Assembly: GCA_023627715.1 (NCBI GenBank)
Contig: JAMAHW010000002.1
Span: 372,001 to 436,000 of the forward strand
DNA length: 64,000 nt
Direction of reading: 5' to 3'
From: Periconia sp. R9002
Taxonomy: Eukaryota; Ascomycota; Dothideomycetes; Pleosporales; Periconiaceae
Part shown: positions 52,926 to 62,798 of the stretch, piece after piece
Numbering within the stretch: position 1 is the first letter of the stretch
Layout: the number at the start of each line of letters is the position of its first letter
The notes under the pieces: model-generated
What the model was told of the DNA's origin: nothing
What the model saw: the letters and a program-made list of their open reading frames with translations, nothing else
Database searches by the model: none
Translations under genes and position numbers: made by a program

Positions 52926-54291
52926 TTAGTTTGATTGCGCTCGTACCTGTTCATTTTCTTCCTCTCCATCATCATTTTCCTCTTCATTTTTCTCTTCTAC
53001 TTCTTCCCTCTCAGTATTCTCTCTCCGTTCTTCTCCATCGTAATGCAAGGAAGATGAAGACAGCTCTATGTCGTGGGCATCTTGAATCAGACTGGGCTCG
53101 GATACGATTTGTCTATCATCATCCGATCTCCTCCATTCTCCCTCAATAACCCTGATTCCTGTGCCGTCGTCTCGAACAATACTGCCAAATATCGGCGGTG
53201 ATCTGCTTCGCACCGATGATATTGCCGAGGGTGATGGGCCTGTGAGCGGTGATCTTTGTGGTGGGATACTCATGTTCTTTATCTCCTCGGCAATACTTGG
53301 TGAGCTACGGGTATTGGGACTGGGTGGTTGCCGGGGCGGTGTTCGGCCTCTAGTGCGTGACGTTGGAGGACTCGATATATTCTCTGGGGAGATGCTTGTG
53401 CGACCCGGTGTAGGAGGTGTTATGCGAGGACCTTGAGTTGCTCGTGCTGTAAGACCTGGACTTGGTGAACGGCTTAGGTCATCGAAAGATCGTGGTGTTG
53501 AGTTATTGGAGGACTGGTGCAGAATTCGACGACTCTCTTTTCGAAGTGTCTTAGTCGTCGATCGCTCTATGTACGTTCTTCTTCGAATCATGGGACCGAT
53601 GTCTTGGACGAGTGGTTCTTGATTGGAGTGCAGAGACATCTCGAAATACTTGAAAAGAAGTTGGTGAATCTCCCTAGTAGCCCTTCTTTGTTGTTTGAGC
53701 TGACGCTCCGTCTGACGCCTTGTTTGAAGAGTCAGCAGGGTCCGGCTTAGCTGATCAGAAGTATTACAGTGCATTCAACAGGTCTTCGGGTACCTCTTGT
53801 GATTTCCTGATCAGTTTATCTATCCTTCTGTGTAGAAATTCGAGGTTGTGAAGCGAAACAAATAGCGAAAGGGAAGATTTAGCGCCCTCGAGAGCCGTCT
53901 TCAACCCTTCTATTGCTTTTCTCCCAAAATACCATCGAACTCGATCAAGGTAGCCGTGGAAACTTGGAAGATCGATAACACCTTCAAAAAATCTGCTCAA
54001 TAGCCGTTCGAATCCTTCCTTTACCGTCTTGCATTCTTGGAAAACCCCGTTGATATACTGTTCACGTTGTATTTTCTTTTGTGTGTTGGTTAGGTACTTC
54101 AGTCCTTTCTCCGAGTATTCACCAAACATCCGCAAACTTGCCGAGAAATTAGATAGGTCGCGACGAAACTCGTGAACTTGTTGAGGTGCGTATCGCACAG
54201 TGCGAATAAAATATCGCAGTTCAGAAGCCAACTTCAAAAAAACATCGGCCAGTTGAATAGCACTAGAAACCCCACCAAAGATCTCTGCCAT
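52926..54291 (-). CDS. Fungal STAND-type N-terminal domain protein with disordered tail
   Basis: Two exons (54291-53794, 53750-52926; 43 bp intron GTACCC..CAG, phase 0), 440 aa. The start MAEIFGGVSSAIQLADVFLK and following helices match the pattern of the fungal N-terminal (HeLo-like/Fungal_N) domain that heads many NLR/STAND and prion-signalling proteins. No NACHT, NB-ARC or ankyrin part follows. After a basic coiled stretch (about 170-230) the rest is Ser/Pro/Arg-rich (PPTPGRTS, PRQPPSPN) and ends in an acidic Glu run. The intron is short; without it the first block would end at a stop 13 codons later. Function unknown; the domain suggests an allorecognition or immunity-like setting. Confidence 0.65.
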
Positions 54292-54930
54292 GGTGTCGTT
54301 GAAGCGAAGACAAGACTCGAAAGCGGGCGGTCGTGTGAGTGCTTCCAGGCATCATTTATCTAACTAGCAAGGCTGAATGCCTTTCAGCCATCTTCTTATC
54401 AGCTTTCTAGACGAATGATTATTGCAGAAATTTTAAATGTGGTTGCAGTCTCTCTAGACCGGTGAACCTGAAATGGCGTTCCCCGGCGGGGTTCGCATGC
54501 GCAAGATATTTAAAACCGCTCCACCGGTTCGGTGCGAAGGCAAAGTAAGCGGGGAATAATTAGCATTCACAGGGAGCTATTCCGAAGGAGCTTCTGCCGT
54601 ACCTAGACTTCTCTCTTTCTTTCCGCATAATACCGAATAATGGTCCTGCTGCACTATAAGTTTCAACGGTGTACTAGGTTCACGTCCTTTCTGCCATGCT
54701 TGGTGTGTAAGAATCAATCCTAACTATGATGTTTGAAGTCACAGCAAGTACAGTCCCCACAGAATACATCATTGAAACTATGTCAGGTTCTAGCAATGAC
54801 AATATTCTGAGATGGCGACTTAAAAATCTATGTCGTGAGCAAAGTTAACAATCCGCTCGGAGTAATTCCTCAAATTTATGCCCAATCAATATTTTATCTC
54901 TAAGATAACGACATTCACTTCCGGAAACAC
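54292..54930. other. Intergenic
   Basis: Promoter side of the STAND-N-type gene and 3' flank of the GMC gene. No gene or repeat recognised. Confidence 0.5.
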
Positions 54931-56993
54931 CTATAACTTCCCCACATCCTCGAGCACAAGCTCACTCGCCTTCGCCCCGAGCAAAAACGTCGCGGCAGCA
55001 GGGAACGATCCCGGGTTTCTTGGGAATGCACTTGCATCGACAACCCTCAACCCTTTCACACCCCTAACTCTCAACCTCTGATCCAAAACCGCCATCCCAT
55101 CCCCATCACCGCCCACTTTCGACGTGCCTACCGGGTGATGCCCAAAGATCTGGTCCTCAATCCACTTGCGATCGATCTCAGGATCCTCACATACACCCTC
55201 ATCGTCCACATCCGCAGCCGGACACGGCGGTTCAATCGCCGTAACAGGCCCAACTGGGCCTTCAACAGTCTTCATTGACTTACGCGCGTGCGCGATGGCT
55301 TCTTGTAGCGCGGGGATATCTGTATCCGCTCCAGCTGTGAAGTGATGGAAATTGATATCAGGCGTGTCCGTTGGGTCATTGGATTTGATCTGTACAACTC
55401 CTTGCCCGTTCTGCGGATGCATCTTCACGATCTGCCAACCGAACGTAGATGGCGGGTCCGGTGTAAGCGGGTACGTTACATTCGCACCGCCTGGGGTGAA
55501 TCCACGGAGGACGCCAGGGGAGTTGAAGTAGAAGATGTCGCGTTCGTTGTCGACTGCCTTTTGAGTTTTGAAAAGAGCACCAAACCCGTTGTTGCCCGCT
55601 TGCGCGTAGGGACCCTGGCCTTGCCGCCAGAGCTCTAGGCACGGGTCGCCCGGTTGCCCGAAAGTACAGTTGTTGGGCACTGTAACATTGATTAGTGCGC
55701 GGCCTACGACGGGAAGCTCGTAGTTATCTTGGAGATTGCGGCCGACGCCGGGAAGGTCGGAGATGACGGGGATGTTGTGCTTCTGGAGCAGTTCTTTAGG
55801 ACCTATGCCGGATAGTTGGAGAATTTGTGGCGTGTTGAATGTGCCGCCCGAGACGATGACTTCGTTGCGGGCATAGGCGCGGTGGAGTGTTGAGTTGATA
55901 GTCGTGTTCCAGCGAGGGTCTGCACGATAGAGGGAAGCCCCAGTCATGTACTCGACGCCTATTGCTTTGGGAGTTTCTCCAGATTCGAAGAGGACTTTGG
56001 TAGTGAGGCTATTGAGTTGGAGGGTCAAGGGAAACTGTGGCGTGCCGTCTGGGTTTTCGGATGCTAGAGTTTCGAGAATACGGTCTCGGGGAGTGTAACG
56101 CCTCCAACCTTTCGTTACGTGGAATGGTAGACCCCACATTCCAATCTGTTGGTCGCGGTTTGGGCCTTCAAAGTTGCCATCGCTGGTAACATAGTCGACG
56201 ATTTTGCTGGGGTCAAGTCCAAGAAGCTTGGCCATGGCTCGCATGATGGGCAGGCGGAGACTAGTGTCTGGATATATGTCTCTCGTGCCGGTGTTGGTCT
56301 CAAGCCAGCCATTGAACCCGTGGCCTTCCGTTCCATTTGGGAGGTAGTTGTTTCGCTCGATCTTGGTCAGTATACGACGAATATCCTTTGCACTGTACGG
56401 TGTTAGTTCTCGTGAGTAATCCAAACTAAATATGAAATTTACCTCCAAATCACCTCCTCAGATCCCTCGTTGAAAATGTCCCAATCACTATCTGCCGGCA
56501 AGAAGAACGCCCCCGCATTTGTGATCGCACTCCCACCTAGAGTAGCGCCTCTGGGGTAGTACACCCCCATCATCTCCGCATTGGGGTCTTGCGGAGGCCC
56601 AGGAAATTTCCCAACCCAGTACCCTCCAGTCGAAAGGCGCCATACTAGCAGGTTGTACCGCTTGGTACGCTCAATATCGTCACTGTGTTTGACGAAAAAG
56701 CCCCATGTAACCGCTGCCCCGCCGCGACCTACAAACGCGAGGACCTGAGTCGCGATGTTGTCGGATTGGTCGTTGCCAGCTTCAATTAGGAGCACTGAGT
56801 GTCCTGCTCTTGCCAGATTTGTGGCGATTGTGCCGCCGCCTGGTCCCGATCCCGTGACGATGTAGTCGTATGTATTTGTCTCGTTGTCTGGGGAACCGGA
56901 TGACAGAGGGAGTGAGTCTGGGCGAGGCGCTGGTGAAGCAACCGTGAGAGTCGTCGCTGCTAGCGAGAGTGGTAGGAGCTGAAGGAGCTTCAT
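54931..56993 (-). CDS. Secreted GMC-family FAD oxidoreductase
   Basis: Two exons (56993-56443, 56392-54931; intron GTAAAT..CAG, 50 bp), 670 aa. Signal peptide at about 1-20. The FAD-binding Rossmann motif is GSGPGGG (48-54), with VLLIEAG ending the second strand. GMC signature 1-like YYPRGATLGGSAITN and signature 2-like GGTFNTPQILQLSGIGP are present. Near the C-terminus HPVGT holds the conserved His603; the second catalytic position, His or Asn in most GMC enzymes, appears to be Phe647 in PGSFP. Family members oxidise alcohols, sugars or aryl alcohols, and some act in secondary metabolism. Substrate unknown. Confidence 0.9.
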
Positions 56994-57050
56994 GATTGTC
57001 CGCGCTAGAGAGCAGGTATCTATGTCATTGCTCCAGAAGAAACGTGAGAC

Positions 57051-57058
57051 TATATATA
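57051..57058 (-). promoter_or_regulatory. TATA box of the GMC gene
   Basis: TATATATA 58-65 nt upstream of the start codon at 56993 on the minus strand. A classical position for a fungal gene with a short leader. Confidence 0.45.
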
Positions 57059-57508
57059 CGTTCGCGATTTGTGCTTACATTATGCAGGTATGCGGCACAA
57101 ATTGGGGTGATCTGACAGTGCACCATGTACATTGGTTTTCGCCACTATTTTGACTGCCGAGCGAGTCACCTAGGTTACGGTACTTGGAAATTGAGTTATT
57201 AGAATCAGCCATGGATCCGCATCCCTGCATGTGCAGATAGGATAGTTCGAGATGCGTTCTCCTTTGGACCTCTGCAGTAGGACATCTTGCTAGCTTGTGA
57301 TTTCTCATGGTATTTATCAATTTGCATGTCTTAGGTTACTTATCAAGCTTCAGACTGCAGACAGTCTGGCAGTTGTACTTGAACTCGAGACATATGAACC
57401 GATGGTTTCGCCAAGATCAATCCGGTAACACCACGTTACGTTTTCACCAGATAGAACATCGAAATGGCAGCTCATCCTGTAGGAACAACTCTTTTCTCAC
57501 CAATGACT

Positions 57509-57562
57509 CGAAAACAAATTTAAATCCCTCCGAAAACAAATTTAAATCCCTCCGAAAACAAA
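57509..57562 (+). repeat. 22 bp tandem repeat
   Basis: Two and a half perfect units of CGAAAACAAATTTAAATCCC plus TC. Confidence 0.9.
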
Positions 57563-57912
57563 GTACAGTTTTTGCTGAAATGCAGTTTATATACCTGTGT
57601 CTGTCAGACAATTACCGAGCCGTCCTGTAAAATAAGCGATCCTCGTTTACGCGGTTCCTCGAGCTTACTCCCCTTGACCTGCAGGATTTTATCCGAGGAA
57701 CAGTTTCGAAACACGTTGTGGCGGTTTTCTCTGGGATGGCGATTCATGGTTGGGGGCCTATTGTTGACTCAAGATTGCGCTATGGACGATTAAGCTATAT
57801 TTGAGAGTTGGTGGAGGACGGATGTGGACGTTTGAAAATGTACGGTCAAATAAACGCGAAGGCTGTGTAAACTGACTGGACAAGTGCGCGGGCATGTTGT
57901 TATCCCTCAGGC

Positions 57913-58031
57913 CGATATCGTAGGTACAAAATCAGCTCAACTCAACCAGGGGTGATACAATGAGTGATGAATGTCTCAATACACCACACCACTGGTGTCT
58001 CGATAACAAACGACTCTGTACCGGAGTTCGA
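57913..58031 (-). mobile_element. Introner-like element, copy H
   Basis: 119 bp on the minus strand, TCGAACTCC to GATATCG. The terminal AG has become CG, so this copy could not be spliced as such. Flanks (minus strand) GAGTG and GCCTG. Otherwise very close to the family consensus. Confidence 0.85.
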
Positions 58032-58410
58032 CACTCTGGAAGTGTACAGCATGTCACTTGGATTTATGTATTCATAATCCTATTCATTCTCGCAGTGTTC
58101 TCCAAAATCTACGAGTTGAAATATTGAGACTCCAAAAATGAAACTCTGAGATAGCAATGATATGTCGTACAACGGAAAATTTCATAATATTGTAAATCAC
58201 CCCAAGAATTTCACCGATTGATCCACACGAGAAAAGAAACATCGTCGTGTGGAGAGGGTAATCTTTGCAAGCCAGAAAACGTCGGTTTCCACAGCAAGAC
58301 CAGCAAGAAAATATACATGCACACGATGTCCCAATCCCTTCGTCCATTCCTCAAACCCACTCATCCAATCAGGCATCGATCTAAACTGGAATATCGGGCA
58401 TTATTCGAAA

Positions 58411-58841
58411 TTAAGCCTCCCGAAATTCATATCTCGCACCCTGGTGGGCCGTAGTACTGAAATATGCGCGTAGCTTTGCATACAACTGACGAAGGGCATT
58501 TCCATCTTTCAGACAGTATTCCATACATTCAGGCCACACTTGGTCTAAATTCTGCCCACCCCAAAGGGTGTTAGCAGGGTAAACGATTAGTACCGCGCTC
58601 ACACAATGAATCGGTCGGTTATTGGCATTATTTACGAAGTTGACGTGGTCATCATAGCTGATAACGTCAAACTTGCCACCAGGGTACTTTCTCCCGTATA
58701 ACGCCTTAGCATAACCTGTACACAGGTGGTTTTAGTGCTTTGAAATCATCCTTCTTACTTTACATACTTATTATTGTTCTTTTTGATAAGGTTCTCTCGT
58801 CCAATATCCTCGGAATGTTTCCTGATATCCAGTGTCGCCAT
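58411..58841 (-). pseudogene. Decayed member of an unknown two-exon family, copy 1
   Basis: Exon 2 (58715-58411) is open over about 100 codons and reads GYAKALYGRKYPGGKFDVIS, with a C-terminal LYAKLRAYFST. It aligns residue by residue with the copy at 59504-59959. A possible exon 1 starts at 58841 (MATLDIRKHS). The donor region AATAATAAGTATGT lacks the G present in the sister copy (ATAGGTATGT), and any splice leaves the frames mismatched. The family is not recognised. Confidence 0.5.
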
Positions 58842-59077
58842 TTGTAAAGTAAGGGAGCTTTTAAACTAAGGAAATGGTAGGATCGATAATTTTTGTTAAC
58901 TGGAGGTGCGAAACCATTATACTTATATAATGGGTTGATACTTTGTTGAGCTTCTGCGTCCTGGTTTGCATCAATCACGCGCTTCATTCTATGATTGTTG
59001 CTTATTAGCAAGGGTGATGACTTCATCTTCTGACGAATAGAAATTCCATGAAGCCATACAGCTAACGATAAGTGGTA

Positions 59078-59325
59078 ATGGATAAACAGCTCAAGCGAGT
59101 ATATAATGGTCATTTGCTTAATGTAGCTATCACCTCAGGTGATCACATACAATTAGGAGATCCAACTGAAATTCCGAATGACGAAATTTTCGAATATGAA
59201 ATCCTATCGGGAGCTTTATGCATGGTGTACGATTTTGCAGGTAACGGGTAGTTAAAACCCGTCTTAAAGGTGATTCGAAATAGCTCTTGATCTCAGCGAC
59301 ATCTTAAAGTCATACGGCACCACAG
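59078..59325 (+). other. Possible small exon on the plus strand
   Basis: ATG at 59078 opens 54 codons (MDKQLKRVYNGHLLN.., EYEILSGALCMVYDF) up to a GTAACG donor at 59241. A CACAG acceptor lies at 59321-59325. The downstream frame that looks protein-like (EYGASIERAFQQENLP) does not join in phase, so the model is unresolved. Confidence 0.25.
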
Positions 59326-59503
59326 AAACCAGAATATGGAGCTTCGATAGAACGTGCATTTCAACAGGAAAATCTACCTATCAAAGAGACAATCATGTGC
59401 ATGCCAACGCAATATACAACAAAACCCCAATGCGCCACTCCTTTCGCGATTCGCCTTGACTCATCCGCTACTTTTCCCTCTCGTCCTAATAATCTAATAT
59501 ACA

Positions 59504-59959
59504 TCATCCAGATCGCGTTCTTGAAAACCGCATCCCGTAAGACGATACACCACGTATATCCAAAGTGCGTTTTGGGTTCACCGAGCTCAACTCTTCCCTC
59601 AACTTGTTATACAGATCCACCAGCGCCCTTTCATCCCGGCAAATACCTGCACCCGCATCCCATACTTGCCTCGCCACAAACCACTGGCCAAATTGGTCAG
59701 GTGGATATAAGATGAGCGCTGTACAGCAAGCAGGTGGTTCCGCTTGTTGTCCAGGTTCGGTTACGTCGCCAAAAAAATATCATCTTCATAAAGGAGGACG
59801 TCGAACTCTCCACCATATGATTCCTTGAAATAGAGAGCTTTGGCGTAGCCTGCAATTTGGTTACTTTAATCTATAAAATATCCGAAGACTTCGGTACATA
59901 CCTATGATGTCTGATTTGATGGCCCTTTCGCGTTCAAAGAGTTCGAATGAATATCTCAT
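59504..59959 (-). pseudogene. Decayed member of an unknown two-exon family, copy 2
   Basis: Exon 1 (59959-59902, MRYSFELFERERAIKSDIIG) joins exon 2 (from 59849, GYAKALYFKESYGGEFDVLL) through a normal GTATGT..CAG intron. The frame then closes at a run of seven T (about 59780), while the neighbouring frame continues the similarity to copy 1 (ALILYPPDQFGQWF, LVDLYNKLREEL) up to a stop at 59504. One base at the T-run separates the two, so this is a frameshifted gene or a sequence error. Confidence 0.5.
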
Positions 59960-60669
59960 TGTGTGAAAGTGATAGTACTCAAGACGAAGTTAACTTTTGG
60001 CTTGAGATACTGATAGTAGTGAAAGAAGCTTCGTGAAGAATTAGTGGGAAAGTCCATAAATGATCTACTCAAGTATTCATAAATATGTTTGCTTACTGTA
60101 ACTCATGATTGGTAGCTAATCACGAGACTTTATTGACAATCGTTTTCTGACCGTGCAAGCAACTTGTTTCTATCACCTGACGGATTCAAATAATCAGAAG
60201 CGGATAATGACCTTTATCTCCTGTTTGGTTTGCAGTAGCTAAATAAGCAGTAATCTATACACATAAGGCGAACTAACATACTAACTATCAATCCGTACTT
60301 CGACACAGAATCGTGGAAAATGTTGGAATAGGACCCTCTATCTGCTCAACTAACATCTTTTGATTTATTCGTTGCTTGCACAGTGTAAAATGTTTTTCGA
60401 TTCATTAGAGAGAATCCATCTACCTATAGGGATTAGCATACAGAGCAGCTAGAAATAGTGATAGGAGTAGGCTCTAACACTCTAAATAATAGGCCCAGCG
60501 ACTGCAAATCATCAAAAATCTGCGGCATTCATGAGTTACGCATAAAGACTGAAGTGAGCGTTGGTGGATGTGTTAGGTTTGAGCTTTAGAATGAAAGGGT
60601 GTGTTACTAGTCGTGGTAATATATGCACATAATTGAGTACCATGTTCTATTAGCCTCATACATCTCCCT
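59960..60669. other. Intergenic, AT-rich
   Basis: No gene or repeat recognised. The right end is the 3' flank of the acyl-CoA synthetase gene. Confidence 0.5.
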
Positions 60670-62798
60670 TCACAGCCTCACCCTCTTCGCTTTGACATCC
60701 TCCCAATCTCCCTTCCCATATGCCACATACCCCTCCTGACCATCCGGCAACCAAACCCATCGATCCTCACCCGTGACCTTCTCCAAATCCACCCCCTCCC
60801 TCTTCAGCCGCCCCTTCTGCAATTTCATCGTCCCGGTATACTCCAACTCTTCTGCGACTCTCAGAAATATCGGAACCGCGTAGCCGGGTAGCAACTTTCT
60901 CACATGAGATGCGACCGATTTCCAGTCGACGTCGTGGAAGGCTGTGGAGGGGGCAAGCACAATGGATGCACAGCCCGCGCGGCCGTCGTAGCCGGGTAAA
61001 GAGACGCCGTAGACATTTGCTTCGATTATGGAGGGGTGCGAGGTTAACACGTCGGAGACTTCGTTTGTAGAGACGTTTTCGGACTTCCAGCGGAAGGTGT
61101 CGCCGAGACGGTCAATGAAGTAGACGAGCCCGGAGGCGTCTTGTCGCATCATGTCGCCGGACTTGAACCATCTGAGTGATGAAATCTATCAGTGACTGGA
61201 TTTTTGTCGGGGTTGATATTTCCACCTTCAAAAAGACGAATTAGAGAAACAACTCACAGATCCCCTTTTTCAAAAACATCTCTGATCCTCCGATTATTAG
61301 TAGCTTTCTCGTTTTGGTAATACGCAGGCCCTGCAGCATCCGTCTCCTCTGTAAGACGATGTAACACCTGTCCCGGCTCGCCATCCTTACACTTCACCGC
61401 CCACCCATCTTTGCCCCTTGAAATTTCCTCCGTGTCAACATCCATCTTAACCCTCACCTCATTATCGCCAAACCGCCAATTCCAAATCGCTCCACGCAGG
61501 CCAAGGGCTCCGACTGTGAACGGGCCTTCATTGGGGTTGACGATAAACCCCAGACCGTCTGTCGCGGCGTACAGCTCATTGATGACAGGAATGTTGAAGC
61601 GTTGGCGGAATGGCTCCCATACGTCTGGTCGCATACCATTTCCCCAGGCGCGTTTGACGACGTGTGCGCGTTCGAGTGGGTGAGGTGGGCTGTTGACGAG
61701 GTACCGGCACAATTCGCCAACGTACTGTATGGTCGTGGCTTTGCCGGCATGGACTTCAGGCCAGAATGTGCGATGGCTGAATTTCCGACCGAGCACGATG
61801 GTCGCACCGGCGTGTATGACCGCGGTTGTGCAGAGCGCGTGAGCAGCGCCATGGTAGAGCGGCATGCAGGTGTACATTCGGTCTTTGGGTGTGAGCTTGA
61901 GGTACTTCGATATAACACGCCCTGTTGTTAGTTCTTTGGATGTGCTGCCGATGACGCCCTTAGGAAGCCCCGTTGTTCCGGAGGTGTAGATTAGGGTACG
62001 GAGAGACTCTAGTGTAACTCTTTCGCGGAAGGATGGTGGAATGGGGGTAGTTTTGCGGAGGGCAGAGAAAATTGAGGGAGTGTAGTAGGTTATCTTGCAG
62101 CCTATTTCATCGAGTCGGCCGCGAACGGGTTCGACATTGGCTTTTATGGCCTGGTCGGCGATTAAAAAGCGGGTTTGACACAGCTATTTTGCCGTCAGTT
62201 GAGTTCCCAAACCGCCATCTCCAAGCTGGTCAATACGATGGGAGATGTGAGAATAGCATTACCTTAACACAATGCACCAATCCATCCCCCGTGAGATTCC
62301 AATTCACAAAACTCACAGACGACCCCAAGGCCTCAATGGCAAACCACACCATCAGATACTCGACCGAATTCCCTCCATCGAGTGCAACCATCTCCCCTTC
62401 TCCACCTTTCACGCCCACCACGTCCACCAACCAATTCGCAACTTTTGTCACATTCTCAAAGAACTCTCCATAACTCCACGTGCGGCCCTCGAAGATGACA
62501 AACGGCCAATCGTGGTGTTTAGGAGACGCAGCGTGCTCGGCGAGGAGGTCGTAAGTAAGGAGTTTGTGTTCATCGGCGCGTTTCTCGAGCCAGGCGATAT
62601 CTTTTGTGGTGGCGGTCGCTGCACCTTTTCCGTTTCTGAGATCATGTACAATGTGGAATTTTGCGTTGAGGTAGGCGGAGAGGGCGGTCAAAGAGGTTAT
62701 TGCTGTTAAGACGGGGACTGTTTGAGGAGGGTTCACAAGAGTGAGCCCTTGTTTCACGTAGAAGCGGAAGTAAAATTCAGAGAGAACTTACCCGCCAT
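60670..62798 (-). CDS. FATP-type very-long-chain acyl-CoA synthetase/fatty acid transporter
   Basis: Four exons (62798-62792, 62717-62263, 62183-61258, 61171-60670), 629 aa. Exon 1 contributes only seven nt (Met, Ala and one base); the joined start MAVPVLTAITSLTALSAYL gives the N-terminal hydrophobic segment typical of FATPs. The AMP-binding P-loop is YTSGTTGLPKG (220-230). The FATP signature region is YFIDRLGDTFRWKSENVSTNEV-like (480 onward), and the C-terminus ends in a basic KAKRVRL. Reaction: fatty acid plus ATP and CoA to acyl-CoA, coupled to uptake, at ER, peroxisome or plasma membrane. Length matches fungal Fat1/FatA-like enzymes. Introns of 74, 79 and 86 bp. Confidence 0.92.

Larger units (their letters stand above)
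57059..58410. other. Intergenic with short tandem repeat and introner copy
   Basis: No gene recognised in 1.35 kb. It holds a 22 bp tandem repeat (57509-57562) and introner copy H (57913-58031). Confidence 0.5.
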
